From contig CAKTDV010000002.1 in the NCBI GenBank assembly GCA_934546745.1, positions 1 through 64,000 on the forward strand: a stretch of 64,000 nucleotides of DNA, read 5' to 3'. The DNA comes from an uncultured Desulfovibrio sp. (lineage in GTDB: Bacteria; Desulfobacterota; Desulfovibrionia; Desulfovibrionales; Desulfovibrionaceae). Within the stretch, counting starts at the first letter, position 1. The number at the start of each line of letters is the position of its first letter. A program made the position numbers and the translations under genes. This document shows positions 32,733-41,648 of the stretch, piece after piece. The notes below the pieces were generated by a model. It made no database searches. It saw only the letters and a program-made list of their open reading frames with translations, and was not told where the DNA came from.

Positions 32733-34985
32733 CTGTCCCCGCCGCGAGGACGCGCCTTCAGTTTCGAGTGCCAGCGAGGCACCTCTGGTCAGAATGCGGG
32801 CGTCGCCGCCATGCCGGAGACTGCCGAAAAGCAGGGCGGCGGCCAGCCGATCCTCTATTTCCGTCCGGATCAGATGGCGCAGCGGACGCGCGCCCATGGC
32901 GGGGTCATAGCCTTCGCGGGCGAGCCAGGCAACGGCTTCGTCGCTGACGGAGAGACGGATGCGGCGGGGTTTGAGTTCGTCGATGATACCGCGCAGAAAC
33001 TTGCGGACAATGTCGTCCATGAGCGCGGGAGAGAGGCTCTGGAAGGAGACGATGCCGTCAAGGCGATTGCGGAATTCCGGCGCGAAGGCGTTATCGACGG
33101 CCGTGCGGCCGCGCCAGGCGGCCTCTTCGTGGTTTTTCTGGGCGAAACCGACCGCGGCGCGCTGCATTTCCTGCGCTCCGGCATTGGACGTCATGATGAG
33201 GATGACATGCCGGAAGTCGGTACGGCGGCCAAGGGCGTCGGTGAGGCTCGCGTCGTCCATGACCTGCAGGAGGATGTTGAAGACGTCGGGGTGCGCTTTT
33301 TCCAGTTCGTCCAGCAGCAGCACGCAATGGGGGCTGCGGCGGACGCCCTCTGTCAGCAGGCCGCCCTGATCATGGCCGACATAGCCGGGAGGCGCGCCGA
33401 TCAGGCGGGAGACGCTGTGCCCTTCCATGTATTCGCTCATGTCGAAGCGGAGAAAATCCAGACCGAGGAGCCGCGCAAGCACCCGGGCGAGTTCCGTTTT
33501 TCCGACCCCTGTGGGGCCGCAGAACAGAAAGGAGCCCGCGGGACGCCGCGGCCCGCCGAAACCCGCCCGTGAGCGCAGGATGGCCTTGCTGACGGCGCGC
33601 ACGGCCTCGTCCTGCCCGAAGATTTCCCGGCGCAGGTCCTCTTCCAGCGACGCCAGACGGACACGTTCGCGCAGGGAGACACTGCGCGTGGGGACGCCCG
33701 CCATACGGGCGACGACCTGTTCCACGTCACGCACGCGCACGGGCTGGCCGGGCGTGTGGCGCGGATGCATGGAGACGGTCGCGCCGCATTCGTCCATGAC
33801 GTCGATGGCCTTGTCAGGCAGCATCCGATCGTGCAGGTAGCGCACCGACAGATCGACTACCGCCCGCAGGACGGTGGGAGAATAGGAAACGCCGTGATGG
33901 CCGGCGTATCGGGAAGCGAGCCCGTTCAGGATGGTCACGCACTGGGCCGGAGAGGGCTCGCCGATGTCAATGCGCTGAAAGCGGCGGGCAAGGGCCCTGT
34001 CCTTTTCCAGACAGCGCCGGAACTCCTCGTGCGTCGTGGAGCCCATGCAGCGCAGGCGTCCGAGCGCCAGCGCCGGTTTGAGCAGGTTCGACGCGTCCAG
34101 CGCGCTGTCCGAGGTCGCGCCCGCGCCCACGAGCGTGTGGATTTCGTCGATGAAAAGAACGGCGTCGTTGCGCGCCCTGAGCGCGTCCACAAGGGCCTTG
34201 AGGCGGCTTTCAAAGTCGCCCCGGTAGCGGGTTCCCGCCATGAGGCGTCCCATGTCCAGCGCATAGATGCGCAGGTTGCGGAAGCGCGCCGGTACGCGGC
34301 CCTCGGCGATGCGCAGGGCCAGCCCCTCAGCCAGAGCCGTTTTGCCCACGCCCGCATCACCCACGAAAAGGGGGTTGTTTTTGCGGCGGCGGCACAGTAC
34401 CTCCAGCGTCCGTTCCAGTTCCCGTTCCCGTCCCACCAGAGGATCCAGCCGGCCCTGCCGGGCCCGTTCGGTGAGATCCTCGGCGTAGGCCGCCAGAGCC
34501 TCTTCTGGCGACGGCGTCGCGGCATCCCGCCCCGCGGAGGCGGGGGCCGGGGCGGGCTGGGGCGCTTCCGGCATGGCGGGGGGAAGACGCAGATCCCGCG
34601 CGGTGATCCCCTGCCGCAGGAGGCAGTAGGCGGCGAAGCTCCGCTCTTCCTGAAGCAGGGCCGCCAGCAGCGAGCGCAGCGCGCCGTCAAAGGTGTCTTC
34701 CGAGGGCTCCCGTGCCCGCAGGGCGCGATCCAGCGCCGCGTCATGGGGGAGAGGCTCCGTCAGAACGCCGCCCGCCGGAAGGCGCGCGACATGGGTTTCC
34801 AGATACTCGGCCATTTCCACGCGCAGCAGTCCGACGCCCGCGCCGCAGGCCGAGAGCAGGGCCCCGGCGTCGGGATCCCTCGCGGCGGCAAGCAGCAGGT
34901 GTTCCGCCGTCAAAAGCGCATGGCGGCGTTCGCGGGCCAGATCTTCCGCTGTGCGGAGCAACGCCTGTAAGCGCGGGTTCCTCAT
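32652..34985 (-). CDS. clpA: ATP-dependent Clp protease ATP-binding subunit ClpA
   Basis: ClpA unfolds substrates and feeds them to ClpP. The 777-aa protein has an N-domain (1-145), first AAA+ module with GDAGVGKT and FIDEIHTLVGAG, and second AAA+ module with GPTGVGKTELARVLARLLG and LLLDELEKAHPDVFN. A VGF tripeptide in the loop after NAGAQEMQ corresponds to the IGF/IGL ClpP-docking loop, so it should pair with ClpP. No clpS lies beside it. The ATG overlaps the stop of the sigma-54 activator gene, so the two are translationally coupled, an unusual setting for clpA. Confidence 0.94.
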   Translation of the reverse strand: MRNPRLQALLRTAEDLARERRHALLTAEHLLLAAARDPDAGALLSACGAGVGLLRVEMAEYLETHVARLPAGGVLTEPLPHDAALDRALRAREPSEDTFDGALRSLLAALLQEERSFAAYCLLRQGITARDLRLPPAMPEAPQPAPAPASAGRDAATPSPEEALAAYAEDLTERARQGRLDPLVGRERELERTLEVLCRRRKNNPLFVGDAGVGKTALAEGLALRIAEGRVPARFRNLRIYALDMGRLMAGTRYRGDFESRLKALVDALRARNDAVLFIDEIHTLVGAGATSDSALDASNLLKPALALGRLRCMGSTTHEEFRRCLEKDRALARRFQRIDIGEPSPAQCVTILNGLASRYAGHHGVSYSPTVLRAVVDLSVRYLHDRMLPDKAIDVMDECGATVSMHPRHTPGQPVRVRDVEQVVARMAGVPTRSVSLRERVRLASLEEDLRREIFGQDEAVRAVSKAILRSRAGFGGPRRPAGSFLFCGPTGVGKTELARVLARLLGLDFLRFDMSEYMEGHSVSRLIGAPPGYVGHDQGGLLTEGVRRSPHCVLLLDELEKAHPDVFNILLQVMDDASLTDALGRRTDFRHVILIMTSNAGAQEMQRAAVGFAQKNHEEAAWRGRTAVDNAFAPEFRNRLDGIVSFQSLSPALMDDIVRKFLRGIIDELKPRRIRLSVSDEAVAWLAREGYDPAMGARPLRHLIRTEIEDRLAAALLFGSLRHGGDARILTRGASLALETEGASSRRGQLARDAETGGAEIVGRDGPFPEDMQNA

Positions 34986-36385
34986 GGGCGTCTTCCTTCG
35001 TTTGTCTTGTCGTTTTCTCCATGCAGTTTGCGGAAGATGGTGCTTCGGTTGACCTGAAACATCTCCGCAACCTTGCGGATGGAGCCGTGTACCTCGATGG
35101 CGCGGCGCAGAAATTCGCGTTCCATACCGGCCATGATGTCTTTGAGCGGGCGCGCGCGCATGAGGACCGCGTCAAGGGGTTCGCCCTGTTCGTCTCTCAG
35201 GCCGCTGATGGCGGAGGGCAGATCGCGCGGGGAGAGCATGGGCCCCTGCCGCGTGATGACGAGGCTGTGCACCATGTTCTGCAGTTCGCGGGCGTTGCCC
35301 GGCCAGCGGTAGCGGGCCATCATGTCCAGGGTGATGTCCATGAAGGTCATCTTTTTCCTGTATTTGGCGGTAAACTGGCGCAGAAAATGTTCCGCCAGGA
35401 CGCGGACATCCTCGGGGCGTTCGCGCAGGGGCGGTATGCGGACCGTGCCCACGTTGAGGCGGTAGAAAAGATCCCGGCGGAAGGTTCCGGCCTCCACACA
35501 TTCCTCCAGGTTGCGGTTGGTGGCGGCGATGATGCGCACGTCCACCTTGCGGGGCTGCGAACTGCCCACGCGCACGATTTCGCCGTCCTGGAGCACGCGC
35601 AGCAGCCGCGTCTGCATGGAGAGGGGGAGTTCGCCGATTTCGTCCAGAAAAATGGTGCTGCCGTCCGCGATTTCGAAATAGCCGGGCTTGCCCTTGCTCG
35701 ACGCGCCGGTAAAGGCTCCCGGCGCGTACCCGAAGATTTCCGATTCCGTCAGGGCTTCGGAAATGCCGCCGCAATCCACCTTGAGCAGGATTTTGTCCTT
35801 GCGGGCGCTCCAGCGGTGGGTCATCCGCGCAAAGACATCCTTGCCCACGCCGGTCTCGCCCATGATGAGAACCGTCGCGTCCGTTACGGCGTAGCGTTGC
35901 AGCTCCGCGGCCACCTCCCGCATGGCGGGGCTGGTGAAGGCGGGTTCGAGATCCCGCCCCTGGGATTTGGCCATGAAGAGCAGCTTGTCGTTGATTTCCC
36001 TGATCTGGCGGCGCTGTTCCCCGGTCTGTTCGTTGAGCTGGGCAAGGCGCGTCTCGTCGCGCACATAGGTGACCACAAGGCAGACCCCGCCTTTCTCATC
36101 AAAGACAGGCACGCCGGAAATGACAACGTTTTTTCCGTCCTTGAGCTTCTGCATATAGGTCGCCGGTTTTCCCGTGCGGACGACCTCCGGGTTGAGGGCG
36201 CGGTCAAAGACGCCTTCGTCCACCAGATCGCGCACGTTCTTGCCGCGCAGCTCCGTTTCGCGCATGCCGGAGAGCTGCGCGTACATGCGGTTGACATACA
36301 GGGTCGTGCCCGCGGCGTCTGAGATGAAGACGCCGTCGGAAATCGTATCGAGAATGGACGTAACGTAACTGTTGATGTTGATCAC
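34982..36385 (-). CDS. PAS-domain sigma-54 activator, probable regulator of the isethionate locus
   Basis: A 467-aa bacterial enhancer-binding protein. An N-terminal PAS domain (about 8-120; ILDTISDGVFISDAAG) is followed by an AAA+ domain with Walker A GETGVGKD and the sigma-54-contacting GAFTGA loop plus GSTIFLDEIGELPLSMQ. A Fis-type HTH ends the protein (SIRKVAEMFQVNRSTIFRKL). It starts at a GTG after AGGAGGG. It lies directly behind islAB on the same strand. The divergent islA/dctP region contains sigma-54 promoters and repeated palindromes, so it is the likely activator. The effector is unknown; isethionate or a derivative is an inference. Confidence 0.9.
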   Translation of the reverse strand: MININSYVTSILDTISDGVFISDAAGTTLYVNRMYAQLSGMRETELRGKNVRDLVDEGVFDRALNPEVVRTGKPATYMQKLKDGKNVVISGVPVFDEKGGVCLVVTYVRDETRLAQLNEQTGEQRRQIREINDKLLFMAKSQGRDLEPAFTSPAMREVAAELQRYAVTDATVLIMGETGVGKDVFARMTHRWSARKDKILLKVDCGGISEALTESEIFGYAPGAFTGASSKGKPGYFEIADGSTIFLDEIGELPLSMQTRLLRVLQDGEIVRVGSSQPRKVDVRIIAATNRNLEECVEAGTFRRDLFYRLNVGTVRIPPLRERPEDVRVLAEHFLRQFTAKYRKKMTFMDITLDMMARYRWPGNARELQNMVHSLVITRQGPMLSPRDLPSAISGLRDEQGEPLDAVLMRARPLKDIMAGMEREFLRRAIEVHGSIRKVAEMFQVNRSTIFRKLHGENDKTNEGRRP

Positions 36386-36533
36386 GCGACCCTCCTGGGT
36401 TTTGAGGACGGAGAGGACCGCCCGCGCCGTGCGGGATCGGCGCGGAACGGGAAAGGTCTCCCGGGCGGGATCGGCGCGGCAGGCGCAACGGAGGGGCGGA
36501 CGCGTAACGCCGGAAAAAGAAACGCGGAAAAGA

Positions 36534-36554
36534 CCGCCGTTCCGTCCCCGGCGG
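36534..36554 (-). terminator. possible terminator after islB
   Basis: On the minus strand CCGCCG and CGGCGG form a 6-bp GC stem followed by TCTTTTCC, just after the islB stop. It would separate islAB from the regulator gene, which starts 177 bp after islB. The U-tract is short. Confidence 0.45.
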
Positions 36555-36562
36555 CCGTCGCA

Positions 36563-37501
36563 TCAGCGGGGCAGGTGTACGCGATCGCCGAGCGTGGCCA
36601 CGGCAATCTTGCGCAGCGCGGAGAATTTTCTGTCATCCAGCGTCGCGTCTCCCATGGGGGGGACCCTGTCGAGAAAGAGGTATTTCTGCGTTCCCAGGCG
36701 GTGATAGGGGAGCAGTTCGTACTGTACCCGCGTAAATGGTTTGAGAAATTCGGCTATGGCGCGCACATCGGGGCCGTGATCGTTGAATCCGGGGATGACG
36801 GGCGTCCGCGCCATGATGGGCAGATCGGGGAAGGTTTCTACCAGCATTCTGAAATTTTCCAGAATGCGCTCGTTGGCCATGCCCGTATGCGCCCTGTGCG
36901 TCTCAGGATCCATGTGCTTGATGTCGAAGAGGACATAATTGAGATACCGCCCGGCTTCCCGCATGATTTCGGGATCGACCATGCCGCAGGTCTCTATGCA
37001 GGTCCTGACGTGCCGTTCGCGGGCAAGGCGCAGCAGGTTCAGCGCGAACTCGCCCTGGAGCAGGGGCTCGCCCCCTGAAATGGTCAGGCCGCCGCCGGAT
37101 CGGGCGTAGAACATGGCGTCTTCCTGCACGACCCTGAGGGCCTCCGCCGCCGTGTAGGTCTTGCCGTAGACGATGATGCCCTGGGCGGGACAGGCGTCGG
37201 CGCAGGGACGATCGCAGCTCGCGCACCGCTCGCGGCGGATGCCCACGAAACCGTCCTCCGTGCGCGTCAGGGCGTCGTGCGGACAGGCCCTGAGGCAGCG
37301 GGTGCATTTGGCGACGCCGAGGCAGCGGCCCTTGTTGTAGGCCAGCTCCGGTTCGGCCCGCTGCGATTCGGGATTGCTGCACCAGCGGCAGCGCAGGGCG
37401 CATCCCTTGGTGAAGACGATGGTACGTATTCCCGGTCCGTCATGGACGGAATATTTCTGGATATTGAAGACGATGCCCTGCGCGTTGTTGTTCTCGACCA
37501 T
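36563..37501 (-). CDS. islB: glycyl-radical-enzyme activase for isethionate sulfite-lyase
   Basis: IslB uses SAM and a 4Fe-4S cluster to install the glycyl radical on IslA. The 312-aa protein has the radical-SAM motif CALRCRWC (CxxxCxxC) near residue 34 and a ferredoxin-like insert with two Cys clusters (CLGVAKCTRCLRACP and CASCDRPCADACP), typical of GRE activases. The SAM-binding segment LTISGGEPLLQ follows. The ATG at 37501 was chosen because the sequence VENNNAQGIVFNIQKYSVHD begins the conserved region; its ribosome-binding site is weak. It lies 143 bp downstream of islA, past a strong hairpin. Confidence 0.94.
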   Translation of the reverse strand: MVENNNAQGIVFNIQKYSVHDGPGIRTIVFTKGCALRCRWCSNPESQRAEPELAYNKGRCLGVAKCTRCLRACPHDALTRTEDGFVGIRRERCASCDRPCADACPAQGIIVYGKTYTAAEALRVVQEDAMFYARSGGGLTISGGEPLLQGEFALNLLRLARERHVRTCIETCGMVDPEIMREAGRYLNYVLFDIKHMDPETHRAHTGMANERILENFRMLVETFPDLPIMARTPVIPGFNDHGPDVRAIAEFLKPFTRVQYELLPYHRLGTQKYLFLDRVPPMGDATLDDRKFSALRKIAVATLGDRVHLPR

Positions 37502-37547
37502 GTGGGAAGCCCGTCCAACGGTAAAAGGTTGCCGGAAAAATCGCAAG

Positions 37548-37570
37548 AGGCCGCCGCGTCGCGGCGGCCT
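37548..37570 (-). promoter_or_regulatory. intercistronic hairpin between islA and islB
   Basis: AGGCCGCCGCG and CGCGGCGGCCT form an almost loopless GC-rich palindrome between the islA stop and the islB start. On the minus strand the downstream sequence has only a late T-run. It could attenuate transcription or stabilise the islA transcript, giving much more lyase than activase. Confidence 0.55.
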
Positions 37571-37644
37571 TTGCCGTTCATGCCGGGGGGGGCGCCACCC
37601 GGAAGGAGGATGCGGCGTCGCGTCTTCCTCCGGGCGGCGGGAGG

Positions 37645-40140
37645 CTACATGACCTCGTGTTCCGTGCGCGCAATCAGGTCGTTCTGCAGATCGGGAGACA
37701 GATCGACGAAATAGGCGCTGTACCCGGCGATGCGCACAATCAGGTTGCGGTACTTCTGCGGGTCTTTCTGGGCGGCCAGCAGGGTGCTCTTGTTGAGGAC
37801 GTTGAACTGCACGTGCCACAGCTTCAGGTCGCAGAAGGTGCGGATGAAGGAGACGAGCTTTTCCGTGCCCTGTTCGCCCTCCACGCACTTGGGCGTGAAC
37901 TTGATGTTCAGCATCCGGGCGAAGCGGTCGCGCATGCCCATGTTCTTGGTGTTGTAGTTGGAGAGCAGCACCGCCGTGGGGCCGTGCACGTCCGCGCCGT
38001 GCGAGGCGGACGAACCGTCGGACAGGGGGAACCAGTCCACGCGGCCGTTGGGCGTTGCGGAAACGACCTTGCCGAAAGGCACATGCGAGGTGAAGGGCAC
38101 GTAGCGCACGTTGTAGAACATGCCGAGATCCCTCTCGCTGTACTTGTGGGCGTATTCCACGGAGATGCGGTCGATTTCGCGGCCGATGCTGTCGGCATAC
38201 ATGTCGTTGTTGCCGTAGCAGGGCGCGGATTTGAGCAGGGCGCGCACGTCGTCGTAGCCTTCGAAGTTGGCGTCAATGGCCTTGATCAGCTCGTCCATGG
38301 TGATTTTCTTTTCCTCGAAAACCAGCTTCTTGATGGCGGACAGGGAGTCCACCACCGTGCCGAGGCCCATGTATTCGAAGTAGCCGTAATCCACGCCTTC
38401 GGGGATGTGCGGCTGATGGAGATCGACGCAGTGCTTCATGCACAGATCGTGCAGGGCGGAACCCATGGGCTGGGCAAAATGCTGGGCGCGCAGGTTGTTG
38501 ACGATGTGCTGCTGGATGAAGGCCGTGCGCAGGAAGAGCAGGTGCTGGGCCACATAGGCGTTCCAGAACTCGTCCCAGGTCTTGAAGGCGCGCGGGTCGC
38601 CGGTTTCCTCGCCGAGGAGCTGATCGCCGTATTTCTTCATGCGGCCGTTGCGCAGCACCATTTCCACAGCGGCGGCAAAGTTGATGTACGCGCCGCCGGA
38701 GGTGAAGGTGTCCCGGTTGGGCATGCGCGCCTCGGTGCAGCCGGACACGGCGTAGTCCAGCGCCTCCTCAAAGTTCGCGCCCTTGGAAACGTACAGCGGC
38801 ACCACTTCCTCGTCGTTGATGAGTTTGGGGAAGCCGGAACCGTCCTTGATGGTTTCGGCCACGTCCCACAGGTAGGATTCCGGGGCGCGGGAATGGATGC
38901 GGGCCGCAAGGTCGGGATAGTGCAGCGGAAACTCGCGCTTGGACTTCAGGATGAGGTGGGTCAGCTCATTGGTGGCGTCGCAGCCGTCGGGGGTCTGGCC
39001 GCCCACGGTCACGGCTTCCCAGTGGGCGTAGCCCTCGTTGAAGGCACCGCCGCAGGGAGAGATGTACATGTCGATGAATTCGGCCATGCCCACCCACATG
39101 CATTCCATCAGCTCGATGGCTTTTTTGTCGTCCAGCGTGCCGTCCTTGATGCCCTGCTCGTAGTAGGGATGGAGGTACTGGTCCATGCGGCCGTTGGAGA
39201 TGGTGGTGCCGGTCTTCTGTTCCAGACGGGAGAACATCTGGGTGAACCACTGGCTCTGGCAGGCTTCCCAGAAGTCGCGGGCGGGTTCGCCGGGTACGCG
39301 CTCGGCGTTGTCGGCCATGCGCAGCAGTTCCGCCTTGCGCACGGGGTCGGCGGTCTTTTCGGCGACCTTGCGGGCCTCCTCGGCATGGCGTCTGGCCCAG
39401 AGGACGATGGCGTCGCAGACGATGACCACGGCGTCAAGGAAGGGCTTCTTTTCGCACATGTCCTTTGCGCTCATGGGATCAAGAAGGGCGATTTTCTCTT
39501 CCGCCTCGCGCTTGATGTCGTTGAAGCCGCGCTTGAGCACCTTGGCGTAGTCGTGCACCCACTGGATGGACGAGCGGAAGGAGGAGGTTTCGTTGACGAT
39601 GAAGCGGGAGACGAGGCCCTTGGGATCGTCGTAGGTCAGCTTGTGGATTTCCGGAGGAAGGGCGGCGTTCAGTGCCTCATGGTAGGTCTTGCCCTTCCAG
39701 TAGGGGGCGATTTCCTCAATGACGCGCTTGGCGTCCTCGGGGGTGATGGTCGCGGGAGAGGTGGCGCGTGTGGGCAGATCGCGCACGGCCATGTCGAGGA
39801 AGTCGCCGTCAAGCTCGGGGTAGAGGATGCCGTAACGGCCGTCGCAGCCCGCGCGACCCAGCAGCAGCTGATCGTCCTGGACGTACACCGTGATGTTTTT
39901 GGCAATGTGCATCAACGCCTTGGCCCAGCGCAGCACCAGCGGCTGGCCTTCGGTTTCCCGCATGGACTGGGTGAAGTAGAGGGCGCGTTCAATATCGATG
40001 CGGGGCTTCATGCCATCGAAGCGTTCCAGCATCTTGAAAACGCGTTCATGCGTGGCGCGGAATCTGTCCACCTTGCCATCGATTTTGTCGAGAAGGCGCT
40101 GTTCCTGGGGGGATCTGCATTCGCATGTGGTCTGGGACAT
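37645..40140 (-). CDS. islA: isethionate sulfite-lyase (glycyl radical enzyme)
   Basis: IslA cleaves the C-S bond of isethionate to acetaldehyde and sulfite; sulfite then serves as electron acceptor. The 831-aa protein has the thiyl Cys and base in SGCTEARMPNRDTFTSGG (C468, E470) and the glycyl radical loop RIAGYSAYFVDL (G806). It also has the substrate contacts described for the D. vulgaris enzyme: R189, Q193 and W374 at the same numbers, with R679 and F683 in VRYVPF. These residues distinguish it from choline TMA-lyase and diol dehydratases. AGGAG precedes the ATG at 40140; the longer ORF to 40230 has no support. islB follows, and a sigma-54 promoter lies upstream. Confidence 0.96.
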   Translation of the reverse strand: MSQTTCECRSPQEQRLLDKIDGKVDRFRATHERVFKMLERFDGMKPRIDIERALYFTQSMRETEGQPLVLRWAKALMHIAKNITVYVQDDQLLLGRAGCDGRYGILYPELDGDFLDMAVRDLPTRATSPATITPEDAKRVIEEIAPYWKGKTYHEALNAALPPEIHKLTYDDPKGLVSRFIVNETSSFRSSIQWVHDYAKVLKRGFNDIKREAEEKIALLDPMSAKDMCEKKPFLDAVVIVCDAIVLWARRHAEEARKVAEKTADPVRKAELLRMADNAERVPGEPARDFWEACQSQWFTQMFSRLEQKTGTTISNGRMDQYLHPYYEQGIKDGTLDDKKAIELMECMWVGMAEFIDMYISPCGGAFNEGYAHWEAVTVGGQTPDGCDATNELTHLILKSKREFPLHYPDLAARIHSRAPESYLWDVAETIKDGSGFPKLINDEEVVPLYVSKGANFEEALDYAVSGCTEARMPNRDTFTSGGAYINFAAAVEMVLRNGRMKKYGDQLLGEETGDPRAFKTWDEFWNAYVAQHLLFLRTAFIQQHIVNNLRAQHFAQPMGSALHDLCMKHCVDLHQPHIPEGVDYGYFEYMGLGTVVDSLSAIKKLVFEEKKITMDELIKAIDANFEGYDDVRALLKSAPCYGNNDMYADSIGREIDRISVEYAHKYSERDLGMFYNVRYVPFTSHVPFGKVVSATPNGRVDWFPLSDGSSASHGADVHGPTAVLLSNYNTKNMGMRDRFARMLNIKFTPKCVEGEQGTEKLVSFIRTFCDLKLWHVQFNVLNKSTLLAAQKDPQKYRNLIVRIAGYSAYFVDLSPDLQNDLIARTEHEVM

Positions 40141-40201
40141 GAATGACTCCTGGTGTTTGGACTTGTGGAAGGCGTTTTTTTCGCCTGTTTCCCCCTTAAA
40201 A

Positions 40202-40216
40202 GCACAGGATGTGCCA
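40202..40216 (-). promoter_or_regulatory. sigma-54 promoter of islA
   Basis: On the minus strand TGGCACATCCTGTGC has the invariant GG (40215-40214) and GC (40203-40202) exactly 10 nt apart and a perfect TGGCAC -24 element. Transcription would start near 40190, about 50 nt before islA. A 9-bp inverted repeat (TATATTTCA/TGAAATATA, 40221-40239) lies just upstream. Confidence 0.78.
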
Positions 40217-40280
40217 TTTTTATATTTCATTGAAATATATGGTGATTTTTTTTGTGCTGATATTTTTCAAGACAAAATGA

Positions 40281-40292
40281 TGCATTTTTGCA
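40281..40292. promoter_or_regulatory. TGCA-N4-TGCA palindrome 1 (candidate activator site)
   Basis: TGCATTTTTGCA, a perfect 4-bp-arm palindrome with 4-nt spacer, about 95 bp upstream of the inferred islA start, a normal position for an enhancer-binding activator. Confidence 0.55.
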
Positions 40293-40332
40293 TTAAAAAA
40301 ATTTTTTTTCACAAATAGGAGCGCAATATGGA

Positions 40333-40344
40333 TGCAATTTTGCA
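40333..40344. promoter_or_regulatory. TGCA-N4-TGCA palindrome 2 (candidate activator site)
   Basis: TGCAATTTTGCA, same design as site 1 and 52 bp from it (about five helical turns), so activator dimers could bind on one face of the helix. Confidence 0.55.
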
Positions 40345-40454
40345 ACACTCGCTCCCGCCCTGGCCTCTTAAAACCGCCTTTGTCTTGCGGTAGCGCAAGA
40401 AAAAGAAGGGGGTTGCCGTTTTTTCTTTCGGGATCGGAAAAGGGGTAAAAAGAG

Positions 40455-40466
40455 TGCAAAAACGCA
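40455..40466. promoter_or_regulatory. TGCA-N4-TGCA palindrome 3 (one mismatch)
   Basis: TGCAAAAACGCA, same design with one changed base in the right half-site. It lies about 74 bp upstream of the inferred dctP transcription start. An additional inverted repeat, TTGCTAA (40475-40481) and TTAGCAA (40491-40497), is beside it. Confidence 0.45.
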
Positions 40467-40508
40467 TCAAAAAATTGCTAATAGGTTTTGTTAGCAAGTA
40501 TAAAAGAA

Positions 40509-40522
40509 GGCAACACCGCAGC
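40509..40522 (+). promoter_or_regulatory. possible sigma-54 promoter of the TRAP transporter operon
   Basis: GG (40509-40510) and GC (40521-40522) are exactly 10 nt apart in AGGCAACACCGCAGC. The rest fits the consensus only partly, so this is weaker than the islA promoter. A hairpin GCGCAAGG/CCTTGCGC (40590-40597, 40604-40611) lies in the leader. Confidence 0.5.
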
Positions 40523-40633
40523 GTTATTGAAAAAAATTTTTCTAACCGCTAAAAGCAAAAAAACGTCCGCACGAAGTTTGAGAAAATAGGCGCAAGGAAT
40601 CCGCCTTGCGCAATTATAACCAAGAGGTGTGAC

Positions 40634-41632
40634 ATGCGTAAATTGACACTTCTCACCCTTGCCCTGGCTATGGTTCTGGGCTTCAGTTGCGCCGCCAATG
40701 CGGCGCGCCCGCTGACGCTGCGCGTGGGGCATCCCATGGCGCCGGGCAACAACGTGACGGTGGGTTACGAAAAATTCAAGGAGCTGGTGGAAGCGAAAAG
40801 CGGCAGGAAAATCCGCGTCCAGCTGTTCCCCAACTGCCAGCTCGGCAGCGACCGTGTGACCACGGAAGCCGCGCAGGCGGGCACGCTGGACATGTCTTCC
40901 AGCTCCACGCCCAATCTGGCCAGTTTCTCCAAGGCCTATATGGCCATAGACCTCCCCTATGTGACGTCGCCCGATCATCAGGCAGCCCTGTACAAAGCGC
41001 TGGACGAGGGCGAGCTGGGCAGGGCGCTGCGTGCCGTTTCCCGGGAGATCGGCCTTGAGACCATCATGTTTTCCGAGTTTGGCTACCGCAACTTCGTGTC
41101 TTCCGGCAAGCCGCTGACGGACGCCAAATCCCTCATGAACCTCAAGGTGCGCACCACCGATTCTCCCGTGGAGGTGGCCGTGGCCACCGAACTGGGCATG
41201 AATCCCGCCCCTGTGGCCTGGGGAGAGACCTACACCGCCCTGCAGCAGGGCACGGTGGATGCCGAAGGCAACACCTTCTCGCTGCTCAACGACGCCAAGC
41301 ATACCGAAGTGCTCAAGTACGCCATGAACTCCGAGCACAACTATTCCATGCATATCCTGCTCATGAACGGGAAGAAGTGGGACAGCCTCACGCCGGAACA
41401 GCAGGCCATCATCCGCGAAGCCGCCGCGGAAGCCACCGCCTGGCAGCGCGAGGAGAGCGTGCGCCTTGAGGAAAAGGCCTGGCGGGCCTTCCGCGACAAG
41501 GGCATTCAGATTCACATGCTGACCCCGGAACAGCGCGCGGAAATCAAGGCCAAGACCCGTCCCGCCTATGAACGGTTCGCCAAAGAAGTGCCTGCGCACA
41601 TTCTGAAGCTTATCGAGGAAACGCAGAAGTAA
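40634..41632 (+). CDS. TRAP transporter substrate-binding protein (DctP family)
   Basis: A 332-aa periplasmic solute receptor with a signal peptide (LTLLTLALAMVLGFSCAANA). The DctP fold is shown by LRVGHPMAPGNNVTVGYEKF, LFPNCQLGSDRV, the carboxylate-binding region LKVRTTDSPVEVAVATELG with its conserved Arg, and AWGETYTALQQGTVDAEGN. It delivers an organic acid to the adjacent fused membrane subunit. Divergent, co-regulated-looking islA makes isethionate the likely ligand, an inference from context. AAGAGGTGTGAC precedes the ATG. A terminator-like hairpin follows. Confidence 0.92.
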   Translation: MRKLTLLTLALAMVLGFSCAANAARPLTLRVGHPMAPGNNVTVGYEKFKELVEAKSGRKIRVQLFPNCQLGSDRVTTEAAQAGTLDMSSSSTPNLASFSKAYMAIDLPYVTSPDHQAALYKALDEGELGRALRAVSREIGLETIMFSEFGYRNFVSSGKPLTDAKSLMNLKVRTTDSPVEVAVATELGMNPAPVAWGETYTALQQGTVDAEGNTFSLLNDAKHTEVLKYAMNSEHNYSMHILLMNGKKWDSLTPEQQAIIREAAAEATAWQREESVRLEEKAWRAFRDKGIQIHMLTPEQRAEIKAKTRPAYERFAKEVPAHILKLIEETQK

Positions 41633-41648
41633 TCTTCAGGACTCATGA

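Noticed and set aside
37645..40140. choline trimethylamine-lyase or diol dehydratase identity for the glycyl radical enzyme
   Set aside because: The residues R189, Q193 and W374, the activase and the TRAP transporter fit isethionate sulfite-lyase; no microcompartment genes accompany it.
37657..40146. 829-codon open frame on the plus strand opposite islA
   Set aside because: Antisense of a highly biased, well-identified gene; no ribosome-binding site and composition typical of a shadow.
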